Assembly: GCF_002847345.1 (NCBI RefSeq)
Contig: NZ_LXFV01000013.1
Coordinates: 62,001-126,000 of the forward strand
DNA: 64,000 bases
From: Pectobacterium peruviense
GTDB taxonomy: Bacteria > Pseudomonadota > Gammaproteobacteria > Enterobacterales > Enterobacteriaceae
Reading direction: 5' to 3'
In this document: positions 10,383-16,619 of the stretch, one piece after another
Layout: every line of letters begins with the position of its first letter
Numbering within the stretch: position 1 is the first letter of the stretch
Made by a program: the position numbers and the translations under genes
The notes under the pieces: model-generated
Told to the model about the DNA's origin: nothing
The model's database searches: none
What the model saw: only the letters and a program-made list of their open reading frames with translations

Positions 10383-10424
10383 ATGACACGAGCGCATGAC
10401 AGAAAAATAACTGGAAGATGACGG
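10383..10424 (-). promoter_or_regulatory. Pho box of the ugp operon
   Basis: On the minus strand three seven-base units, CCGTCAT (10418-10424), CAGTTAT (10407-10413) and CTGTCAT (10396-10402), follow each other at exact 11-base intervals, the layout of PhoB operators. A further GTGTCAT (10383-10389) sits just out of phase. Downstream CATAAA could be the -10. This explains phosphate-starvation control of ugpBAECQ, as known in E. coli. Confidence 0.8.
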
Positions 10425-10453
10425 AAAAATTACAAGGAAAGGAGAGGGAAGTT

Positions 10454-10936
10454 CTAAATTTTAATTGGATAGAGTAGTGTCAGGGGCTGCACTGGCGAGG
10501 GATCAAAAGCGAATTTAAGGTAGAAATTGCGCACGTTCTCATCCAGAGCGTGAACAACTAATGCTCTCACTCCCACTTGCAAAGCAATATTCTCTGTCCG
10601 AAATATTGCGTCTTTTAATAAAGCCACACCCAAACCTTTACCAGAATACGCCTGATCAATGGCAAGTCGCCCAAGGACAATGACCGGTAGTGATTCGGGG
10701 GCATTACGCCTATATGCACCAGGCGCTGTATTTCTCTGAACGCTACCTGTTGATAAACAATAATATCCAATCACCTGATGGGTGCCTTCAGCGCAAATGA
10801 CATATACACGAGAAATCCCTGCACTATGATTTTTTAGCGCTTTCTTTTTTAGCCATTCATTCAAGCTCGGTTCTTGGCTGCAAAATTCAGCAAGGTTATG
10901 GCTGGAAGATAATGGCTCTGGTGCAGTTATTCCCAT
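10454..10936 (-). CDS. TacT-type GNAT acetyltransferase toxin
   Basis: The 160-residue protein is a GNAT-fold toxin of the TacT/AtaT kind, which acetylates the amino group of aminoacyl-tRNAs and blocks translation. Visible features are the N-terminal LSSSHNLAEFCSQEPSLNEWL typical of these toxins, the acetyl-CoA loop LAIDQAYSGKGLGVALL (Q/R-x-x-G-x-G/A pattern), and the C-terminal NFYLKFAF containing the presumed catalytic tyrosine. It overlaps the antitoxin gene by ten bases and has no good ribosome site of its own, so translation is probably coupled. The exact tRNA target cannot be predicted. Confidence 0.9.
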   Translation of the reverse strand: MGITAPEPLSSSHNLAEFCSQEPSLNEWLKKKALKNHSAGISRVYVICAEGTHQVIGYYCLSTGSVQRNTAPGAYRRNAPESLPVIVLGRLAIDQAYSGKGLGVALLKDAIFRTENIALQVGVRALVVHALDENVRNFYLKFAFDPSPVQPLTLLYPIKI

Positions 10937-11205
10937 GGCGATTTACGGCTCATCAGATCGTTAATGCGAGCCTGACGCTCTGCGGTGATAGGCGCATCCA
11001 ACTCGGCCAAAAATTCGTCAAACTGTTCGTTATCCAAAATAAACAAACGTTGATCCAACAAAATGTCCTGCGCCTCGCGGCAGGCTGCTTCAAGCATAAA
11101 ATCGGTACGTGATTTTGACACAAGGTTTGCAGCCATATCGATCAAGTCCCGCTGGGAGGCTTTGGCTCGAATATTGATTGGCGCTTCTTTAGTTTCAGGT
11201 TTCAT
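10927..11205 (-). CDS. TacA-type DUF1778 antitoxin
   Basis: A 92-residue antitoxin for the adjacent GNAT toxin. Three ATG codons occur in a row (11211, 11208, 11205); I favour 11205 because the AGG at the ribosome site is then about seven bases away and homologues begin MKPETKEAPINIRAK-like. The N-terminal half is a ribbon-helix-helix DNA-binding domain (INIRAKASQRDLIDMAANL, then SRTDFMLEAACREA), and the C-terminal tail ending KSPWE is the part that usually wraps and neutralises the toxin. It probably represses its own promoter. Confidence 0.9.
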   Translation of the reverse strand: MKPETKEAPINIRAKASQRDLIDMAANLVSKSRTDFMLEAACREAQDILLDQRLFILDNEQFDEFLAELDAPITAERQARINDLMSRKSPWE

Positions 11206-11214
11206 CATCATGCC

Positions 11215-11267
11215 TGTGTAGTGAATATCTATACAACTATACATGATGTGTACAAAAATGCTACACA
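11215..11267. promoter_or_regulatory. Possible TacAT operator region
   Basis: Just upstream of the antitoxin start, TGTGTAG (11215-11221) and CTACACA (11261-11267) form an inverted repeat around an AT-rich centre that also holds repeated TATACA-type elements and a TGTACA palindrome. This is where a ribbon-helix-helix autorepressor would be expected to bind. It is a prediction from symmetry alone. Confidence 0.35.
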
Positions 11268-11314
11268 CCGGGACATCACCATACATTCAAACGCGCTTGC
11301 TGCTTTATTCAGGG

Positions 11315-11731
11315 CTATTTTCGTATGACATCAACGATAACGGTTTTAGGATCGTTGATGATTCCTATATGTATCGTTTTATCTGAATCCTTAGAATTCC
11401 AATACTCACCCGTCGTGTCTGTATAGCCCAGCGTAAAACCAAGTGACACTAGATAGCTGCGTATGTTTGTCGCATCATCGGTGTCTTGAAACGTAATATT
11501 GCTGACTTCCAACGCAGGGCCATCAACCGTGGCATAACCAAAATCATAGATAGAAGAAATGCGCGGGCAATTTTTAATGATATCGTCCGTCAGCATTTCA
11601 TATCGTCGGGTGTCCTGTTCCGTGTAGCGAGAACTCCCCTCCGTCAGAATAACCATGGCAGGCCAATAATAGATAAGCGGCAAGGCAATTAGGAGCGATA
11701 TACTTAACAGTATGCTTATTCTTCTTTTCAT
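11315..11731 (-). CDS. Membrane-anchored hypothetical protein
   Basis: A 138-residue protein if started at MKRRISILLSISLLIALPLIYYWPA (11731); the longer frame to 11785 adds residues without features. One N-terminal membrane segment (about residues 5-24) with positive residues before it would anchor the remainder outside the cytoplasm. The rest is polar, with the segments YEMLTDDIIKNCPRISSIYDFGY and IHIGIINDPKTVIVDVIRK. I do not recognise the family. It sits alone between the TacAT pair and symE, inside the island, so an accessory origin is likely. No function can be given. Confidence 0.6.
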   Translation of the reverse strand: MKRRISILLSISLLIALPLIYYWPAMVILTEGSSRYTEQDTRRYEMLTDDIIKNCPRISSIYDFGYATVDGPALEVSNITFQDTDDATNIRSYLVSLGFTLGYTDTTGEYWNSKDSDKTIHIGIINDPKTVIVDVIRK

Positions 11732-11834
11732 ATCTCTAAAATATTCGCAGGAAGAAAGTTGTGGAAGCCACATGAAAAAAGTCATCAGCGAACTCCAGCT
11801 TCCATAACAACGAAAGCTGGAATCACTAGATTAT

Positions 11835-12053
11835 TTACACATCCGATTCGATAACAGGCAACAGCGTCAGACAGCCATCAGCAATCTTTACCATCACATT
11901 TTGACCCGTTTCAAAGCCTGCGTCACGTAGCCACTTGCCGCAAAGAATAATCTTCGGCGTACTGGTATCCCCTTGTTGCGGGCGATATCCCACAATGACC
12001 TGCCGATCGGTTCTTGAAATCCCCTGCGTTGAGGTAGAATGTCTCTCAGCCAT
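11835..12053 (-). CDS. symE: SymE-type toxin
   Basis: SymE is a small toxin evolved from an AbrB-like fold; in E. coli it is induced by DNA damage and restrained by the antisense RNA SymR. This copy has 72 residues from the ATG at 12053, which has GGAG at good spacing (the ATG at 12065 does not). The family pattern VGYRPQ, STPKIILCGKWLRDAGFETG and VKIADGCLTLLP is clear. No LexA-type box with CTG-N10-CAG was found upstream, unlike the E. coli gene. A SymR-like RNA could lie opposite the start but cannot be recognised by eye. Confidence 0.85.
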   Translation of the reverse strand: MAERHSTSTQGISRTDRQVIVGYRPQQGDTSTPKIILCGKWLRDAGFETGQNVMVKIADGCLTLLPVIESDV

Positions 12054-12183
12054 AATCAACTCCATATTAGTTGGTGGTGGTTAGACGCTCCGATTGTGTT
12101 GGCGCACATCGGGGCGTTGACTTTAGGTGATCACATGTTAAGGTGGCCTCCTATTAGTCCAGAATATATAAATAGGTGGCCCC

Positions 12184-12375
12184 ATGTCAATCACGACGCG
12201 CGATAAAAAACCAAAAGGTGGCGGACAATCCCCACAATTCAAAATGCGCATAGATCCTGCATTACGTGAGCAACTTGATGCTGCTGCTACCGAAGAAGGG
12301 ATCAGCCTAGCGAATTGGTTTAAAAATCTCGCACGTGAGGCATTGAAGAAGAAAGGTGTAGAGCCGAGGGGATAA
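12184..12375 (+). CDS. Small ribbon-helix-helix protein (orphan antitoxin-like)
   Basis: A 63-residue protein with a basic, glycine-rich start (MSITTRDKKPKGGGQSPQF) followed by KMRIDPALREQLDAAATEEG and SLANWFKNLAREALKKKG, a strand-helix-helix layout as in Arc/HicB-type DNA-binding antitoxins. GGTGG lies just before the ATG and a TATATAAAT sequence upstream could be its -10. There is no toxin gene next to it in the same direction; it is divergent from symE with about 130 bases between the starts. It may be a solitary regulator or a leftover antitoxin. Confidence 0.75.
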   Translation: MSITTRDKKPKGGGQSPQFKMRIDPALREQLDAAATEEGISLANWFKNLAREALKKKGVEPRG

Positions 12376-12422
12376 TTCGTTAAATATTTCCCATGATATT
12401 TAATTTATATACATTCATTATT

Positions 12423-13337
12423 TTATTTATATTTTTGTATATTAGTAATGATTTTTGAACTAAACTTTTCACACAATGAGTTAATAAATAATGGTTCCAC
12501 ACTTGCGCAGTAAGACAAATAACCTTGGAGGTATTTTTTCTCGTCAACAGTCAGATTACTCCAATTAAAAACCAAACTCCTTATTCGTCTCTTTTTCTCT
12601 CGACCTAAAGATACCTCACCATTGTTTGTCAAAGTCAAACCAGTTATTTTCATACTTCTTTTTTTAGATGAATGCTTTGTCTTTTCGGTATTAATATATA
12701 AAGATCTTGGGTAATCTATGCTTCTTAATATTTTAATTAATCGATTAGGCATACTAAATAATACGTTCGGCACATTTGTCGAAAAATACATATCATCGGC
12801 ATATCTACTATAAGTCACACCTAATGATAGGCAAATCTCGCTCAGCGCAGAGTCTAATTTATAACAAATAAGATTTGATATAGCTGGAGAAGTAACACCT
12901 CCCATTGTTAAACGTCCTTTGAAGCACACTAATTTTAAAAAAACATCAGAGTCATCATTAGTCCATTGATCACTAAGCTCACTACCTCTCTCATTTAAAA
13001 ATAATCTTATATCTGAAGATCTGATAGATTTAAAAAAATCTACAAAATCAAGACGTAAGAGGAATTTTTTATTCTTATGTAAATTTGCATTTTTTATTAC
13101 AGACGAACCATCACTATATGCTGTTGAAGAAGAATGAACTTTTAACTTCACGAGAAACTCGCTGTGTAGCACTCTCTGTAATATTTTTAATTCTTTTTGG
13201 GGCTGATAAACCACCCGCGTTGCACCATTTTTTTTAGGAATACCGAATTTATTATATCTTTCATCAGCCGTATCAGCGACATCTCTGATAAAATCGGTTG
13301 TTAAAATCAAACTAGATGCAAGATATTCAGTCAACAT
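12423..13337 (-). CDS. Retron reverse transcriptase
   Basis: The enzyme copies part of its partner RNA (msd) into the single-stranded DNA of a retron. The 304-residue length is normal for retron enzymes. Visible motifs: NANLH at residues 83-87 (retron-specific NAxxH region), LRLDFVDFF with catalytic Asp97, MGGVTSPAISN at about 145-155, catalytic YADD at 179-182, and KITGL, a variant of the VTG motif that recognises the msr stem. The start overlaps the end of the effector gene by 11 bases, so the two are coupled. The gene is strikingly AT-rich compared with its neighbours, a sign of horizontal transfer. I would place it with the Ec86/St85-like group because of the effector type. Confidence 0.93.
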   Translation of the reverse strand: MLTEYLASSLILTTDFIRDVADTADERYNKFGIPKKNGATRVVYQPQKELKILQRVLHSEFLVKLKVHSSSTAYSDGSSVIKNANLHKNKKFLLRLDFVDFFKSIRSSDIRLFLNERGSELSDQWTNDDSDVFLKLVCFKGRLTMGGVTSPAISNLICYKLDSALSEICLSLGVTYSRYADDMYFSTNVPNVLFSMPNRLIKILRSIDYPRSLYINTEKTKHSSKKRSMKITGLTLTNNGEVSLGREKKRRIRSLVFNWSNLTVDEKKYLQGYLSYCASVEPLFINSLCEKFSSKIITNIQKYK

Positions 13338-14268
13338 TTCTCATCACCCTTTTCAATTCTTCTCTAAAATCATCAATCATAATGAGGTCAGATAAAGCTC
13401 TTGCCCTACTTTTTAATATTTTAATGAGTAACTTTTTTGTAGAGTCATGATTAAAAAACTTGTCAAAATCCACACAAGAATAGTAATTAATATTATTACT
13501 TAAGGAAACTTTAAATAAACCGAGAGCGATACCTAAAGAAAGCATAAACTCTATTGTTTTTTTATTTTTATTTTTATCTTTAAAATTTATTATTTCTTTT
13601 GTTAACTCAGAAAGTTCGCTTGAGCTGATAGGCCCCAAAGATGCAATAACGTAAAGTAAAAAGAAAAGCAAAACCTTTGGTGAGTATTTATATATTCCAT
13701 ACAAGTTTTCATCCGAGACTAAAGTACGAACTTTTCTATCTAATCTTTCGTTAATATCGGGCATGCATGTAAGTATTGTTGAAAATTCAGTATATATTGA
13801 AGGGCCATATTTTGAATCATTATTAACCCACATTACAGGCCCTGTATTTATAAAAGAACTATGTCGCTCAAACTTCTTATCTAAAATAGGAAGTAATTTT
13901 TTCCTTAACCCTTGGCTCAGAGAAAAAGCACCTAATTCAGCGACAGTGCCAAAACTTTCAACCAGAATAATAACAATATCAGAAAAATCAGCCAGCCATT
14001 CTTCTAAAGCCAAAGCATTTACAGTTTTACTGTTATCTGATTTGCTAATAACTTCCCATGCAAATTCAGCCCTGAATGTCAAATATTCTTTATGATGTTT
14101 CTTTATATAAAATTCAAGAATAGATCGATTCCTGCATACCCCTTCTTCTCCACCACAAATAAATAGAATTTTCGGCAAAGAATAATTTAATTGATTTAAT
14201 TCACTAGCCGAGAAATTTTTCAAAAAATCAGAACGTGCATTAATATACTTAGGATGCTTAAACCACAT
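13327..14268 (-). CDS. Retron effector, nucleoside deoxyribosyltransferase-like toxin
   Basis: A 313-residue protein between the predicted retron RNA and the reverse transcriptase. Residues about 31-145 look like a nucleoside deoxyribosyltransferase-like fold: LPKILFICGGEEGVCRNRS (phosphate or nucleotide loop), then IVIILVESFGTVAELGAFS with Glu104 and Glu111 as likely catalytic acids. Residues about 190-290 look like a winged-helix region (LGPISSSELSELTKEI). This architecture belongs to the type II-A retrons such as Ec86 and St85, where the toxin (RcaT in Salmonella) is held inactive by the reverse transcriptase and msDNA and freed by phage activity. The first codon is eight bases after the a2 strand of the RNA. 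Very AT-rich, like the polymerase gene. Confidence 0.88.
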   Translation of the reverse strand: MWFKHPKYINARSDFLKNFSASELNQLNYSLPKILFICGGEEGVCRNRSILEFYIKKHHKEYLTFRAEFAWEVISKSDNSKTVNALALEEWLADFSDIVIILVESFGTVAELGAFSLSQGLRKKLLPILDKKFERHSSFINTGPVMWVNNDSKYGPSIYTEFSTILTCMPDINERLDRKVRTLVSDENLYGIYKYSPKVLLFFLLYVIASLGPISSSELSELTKEIINFKDKNKNKKTIEFMLSLGIALGLFKVSLSNNINYYSCVDFDKFFNHDSTKKLLIKILKSRARALSDLIMIDDFREELKRVMRNVD

Positions 14269-14276
14269 CTAAATTA

Positions 14277-14424
14277 TCCTTACACAGGCCCCGAGACGTG
14301 AGCTCGCGAGGTGTTGCAGCAGCAACTCATCGCGATCTTACGGCGAGAAACCAAACAACAATACCAGGTCGGCTGTACACCAACCATAAGAAAGCACTAT
14401 AAAGCACCTTCTAACTAAGGACTG
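14277..14424 (-). ncRNA. Predicted retron msr-msd RNA
   Basis: On the minus strand, directly upstream of the effector: a1 (GUCCUUA, 14416-14422), a likely branch G right after it (UUAG, as in Ec86), msr hairpin 1 (AGAAGGUGCU / AGUGCUUUCU, 14389-14412), msr hairpin 2 (GGUUGGU / GCCGACC, 14367-14385), a spacer, a longer msd hairpin with the arm UCGCGAUGAGUUGC pairing GCAACACCUCGCGA (about 14300-14338), and a2 (UAAGGAU, 14276-14282) closing on a1. Order, two msr hairpins and one long msd hairpin agree with retron RNAs of the Ec86 type. The a1/a2 duplex is short (seven pairs counting one G-U), so its outer limits are uncertain. Confidence 0.75.
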
Positions 14425-14428
14425 ATCT

Positions 14429-14457
14429 AAATTAGCACAGTAACAACTACGATTCAA
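14429..14457 (-). promoter_or_regulatory. Predicted promoter of the retron
   Basis: TTGAAT (14452-14457) and TAATTT (14429-14434) on the minus strand are 17 bases apart, a good sigma-70 layout. The implied start, near 14422-14424, falls right at the a1 strand of the predicted retron RNA. One transcript could carry RNA, effector and polymerase. Confidence 0.55.
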
Positions 14458-14606
14458 AATATGTTCAAATAATTACTATGAAAACATGATAAGCATTGAA
14501 AAAATCTATTTGATTGATAAAAATAATTTTTTACTCATATGACGAGTTCTACAAGAAACTTAATACTCCCTCCTTAGCGTAAAAAATCACGCTGAGGTCA
14601 GCTCCC

Positions 14607-15368
14607 TCACCCCGCAACCAGCACCTCCACACCCATTTTGTTCAGCGCTTCTTTGGCAGCGGCGGGTAGCCCGTCGTCGGTGATGATGCTGTCGAAGACG
14701 TTGAGCGGCGTGGCGAGATGGGTGGCGATGCGGCCATATTTTGAGGTATCACACAGCAGTACGCGTTTTCTGCTGGCTTCTACCGCCGCACGTTTCACGA
14801 CCACTTTGTCTTCGTTCGGCGTGGACAGCCCGCGCAGGCTCCATGAGGATGCAGAAATAAACGCGATGTCGATAAACAGGTTGCGCAGCGCCTGCGCCAC
14901 CGCTTCACCGATGCAGGATTGATTTTCCCGACACAGCGTGCCACCCGTGTGGATCATACGGCACTGACTGGACTCAATCAGAAAAGCGGCAATCGCAAAA
15001 TCGTTGGTGACAATCAGGAGATCGTCACGCTCGGCCAGTTCACGCGCCAGCGATAGCGTGGTGGTACCCGCATCCAGATAAATACAGCTATTCAACGGGA
15101 TATGTTGCGCGGCCAGTTTCCCCATCGCCGCTTTTTGCTGGCTGAACATCCCGGACTTATCCTGATGCGATGGCTCAATCGCCAGCCGTTCAGGCGAACG
15201 CACGCCACCGGAGACGCTAAGCAGCAGGCCGTCTTGTTCCAGTTTTTGCACATCGCGCCGCACCGTCATGTGCGACACACCCAACCGCTCAGTCAGCTCG
15301 TTAATGCTTACCGCGCCGCGCTCGGCGATCAGCGCCAGAATCTGTTGATGACGTTCTACTGGTATCAC
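14607..15368 (-). CDS. DeoR-family regulator of the sugar-acid operon
   Basis: A 253-residue transcription factor. Residues 1-55 form the DeoR helix-turn-helix (MIPVERHQQILALIAERGAV, then ELTERLGVSHMTVRRDVQKL). The C-terminal domain has the sugar-phosphate sensing motifs of the family: YLDAGTTTLSLAREL, VTNDFAIAAFL and DTSKYGR. It is divergent from the dehydrogenase-kinase-decarboxylase-isomerase operon across a 336-base control region, as is ygbI in E. coli, so it most likely represses that operon and responds to a phosphorylated intermediate. The effector is inferred. Confidence 0.88.
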   Translation of the reverse strand: MIPVERHQQILALIAERGAVSINELTERLGVSHMTVRRDVQKLEQDGLLLSVSGGVRSPERLAIEPSHQDKSGMFSQQKAAMGKLAAQHIPLNSCIYLDAGTTTLSLARELAERDDLLIVTNDFAIAAFLIESSQCRMIHTGGTLCRENQSCIGEAVAQALRNLFIDIAFISASSWSLRGLSTPNEDKVVVKRAAVEASRKRVLLCDTSKYGRIATHLATPLNVFDSIITDDGLPAAAKEALNKMGVEVLVAG

Positions 15369-15704
15369 GCTGTCCGTTCCCTGTTTGATAATGCTGGTCT
15401 GATAAAATCAGTTTGGTAAAGATTGTGAGAAACACTCCGTTTAATGACGATAATTACCATAAATTCACGCCACAAACCACGCCAGACATGACCACTTTCA
15501 TCATCCCCCAGCGCCAAAGTAGACATAATTACCTGATAAATAAAAATAATAATGAAAATCACGCAGTAAACGGTGTTCAACTACACTGAATCATCACGAT
15601 ATAAATGTTAATTCATGTGATAAAAGTCACCACAATTTGTTCTGATAGTCCTTATATTTAACACCAGAGAACAAAAAATCACTAATTTTAACAAGGCAAC
15701 CACG
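15369..15704. other. Divergent control region, DeoR gene / dehydrogenase gene
   Basis: The 336 bases between the two divergent genes are AT-rich and hold the CRP-type promoter at 15616-15658 and an AAGG ribosome site before 15705. The operator of the DeoR regulator is expected here, but I could not single out a repeat with confidence. Confidence 0.5.
15616..15658 (+). promoter_or_regulatory. CRP-type promoter of the sugar-acid operon
   Basis: TGTGATAAAAGTCACC (15616-15631) fits the CRP operator TGTGA-N6-TCAC(A). A TATATT -10 (15653-15658) would put the transcript start near 15665, about 41 bases from the operator centre, the class II arrangement. This predicts catabolite control of the dehydrogenase-led operon. 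Read from the sequence only. Confidence 0.6.
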
Positions 15705-16619
15705 ATGAAAAAGACTTCTGATTATGCTGTCGCCGTTATCGGTCTGGGTTCCATGGGCTTTGGCGCTGCGGCGTCCTGCATCAACGCTGGCCTGACGACA
15801 TACGGCGTCGATATCAATCCGCAGGCACTCGAAAGGTTACGTCAGGCGGGTGCGGCGCAGGCTGACACGCGCATTGATGCTTTCGCTGACAAGCTGGATG
15901 CCGTGGTACTGCTGGTGGTGAACGCTGCACAGGTGAACGGGATTCTGTTCGGCGAGCCGCAGGTCGCAGCTAAGCTCAAGCCCGGCACCGTGGTCATGGT
16001 GTCTTCAACGATCTCCGCGCAGGATGCCAAAAATATCGAGCAACGCCTGGCCGAACATCAGCTCATCATGCTGGATGCACCGGTATCCGGCGGTGCGGTG
16101 AAAGCCGCCGCAGGCGATATGACGGTAATGGCATCCGGTTCTGATCTGGCTTTTGAGAAACTGAAGCCGGTGCTCGATGCCGTCGCGGGCAAGGTCTACC
16201 GCATCGGTGAAGAAATTGGGCTGGGTGCGACCGTTAAAATTATCCACCAGCTGTTGGCAGGCGTACACATCGCCGCGGGTGCAGAAGCGATGGCGCTGGC
16301 CGCTCGCGCCGATATCCCGCTGGATATCATGTACGACGTGGTAACCAACGCCGCCGGGAATTCCTGGATGTTTGAGAACCGTATGCGCCACGTTGTCGAT
16401 GGCGATTACACGCCGAAATCGGCCGTTGATATCTTCGTCAAAGATCTGGGGTTGGTCACCGATACCGCCAAATCACTCCATTTCCCGCTGCCGTTGGCTT
16501 CTACCGCGTTCAACATGTTCACCGCCGCCAGCAACGCCGGGTTCGGTAAAGAAGACGACAGTGCGGTCATCAAAATTTTCAACGGTATTACGCTACCGGA
16601 AAAGAAGGAGGCACCATGA
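15705..16619 (+). CDS. ltnD: L-threonate-type dehydrogenase (YgbJ/LtnD)
   Basis: A 304-residue 3-hydroxyacid dehydrogenase. In the characterised pathway LtnD oxidises L-threonate (or the related otn enzyme acts on erythronate) to the 2-oxo acid with NAD. The N-terminal nucleotide fold starts at VAVIGLGSMGFGAAA; DAPVSGGAVKAAAGDMTVMASG is the substrate loop; ATVKIIHQLLAGVH holds the catalytic lysine. Its stop overlaps the kinase start as ATGA. It opens the operon below a CRP-type site. The choice of threonate over another tetronate rests on gene context, not on a visible residue. Confidence 0.85.
   Translation: MKKTSDYAVAVIGLGSMGFGAAASCINAGLTTYGVDINPQALERLRQAGAAQADTRIDAFADKLDAVVLLVVNAAQVNGILFGEPQVAAKLKPGTVVMVSSTISAQDAKNIEQRLAEHQLIMLDAPVSGGAVKAAAGDMTVMASGSDLAFEKLKPVLDAVAGKVYRIGEEIGLGATVKIIHQLLAGVHIAAGAEAMALAARADIPLDIMYDVVTNAAGNSWMFENRMRHVVDGDYTPKSAVDIFVKDLGLVTDTAKSLHFPLPLASTAFNMFTAASNAGFGKEDDSAVIKIFNGITLPEKKEAP

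Larger units (their letters stand above)
14269..14606. other. Gap between retron effector and DeoR gene
   Basis: Besides the predicted msr-msd RNA and its promoter, this 338-base gap holds about 150 AT-rich bases with no gene. A ten-base direct repeat, ATCTAAATTA, occurs at 14267-14276 and 14425-14434, flanking the RNA. A hairpin at about 14573-14597 (CCTTAGCGT / ACGCTGAGG) follows the DeoR gene but has no U-run. Confidence 0.5.

Noticed and set aside
12054-12183. LexA (SOS) box in front of symE
   Set aside because: No CTG-N10-CAG element is present; the AT-rich CTATTTATATATTCTGG stretch has only one partial half.
14573-14597. Terminator of the DeoR gene
   Set aside because: The stem is reasonable but lacks a U-run in either direction, so it is only mentioned with the gap.
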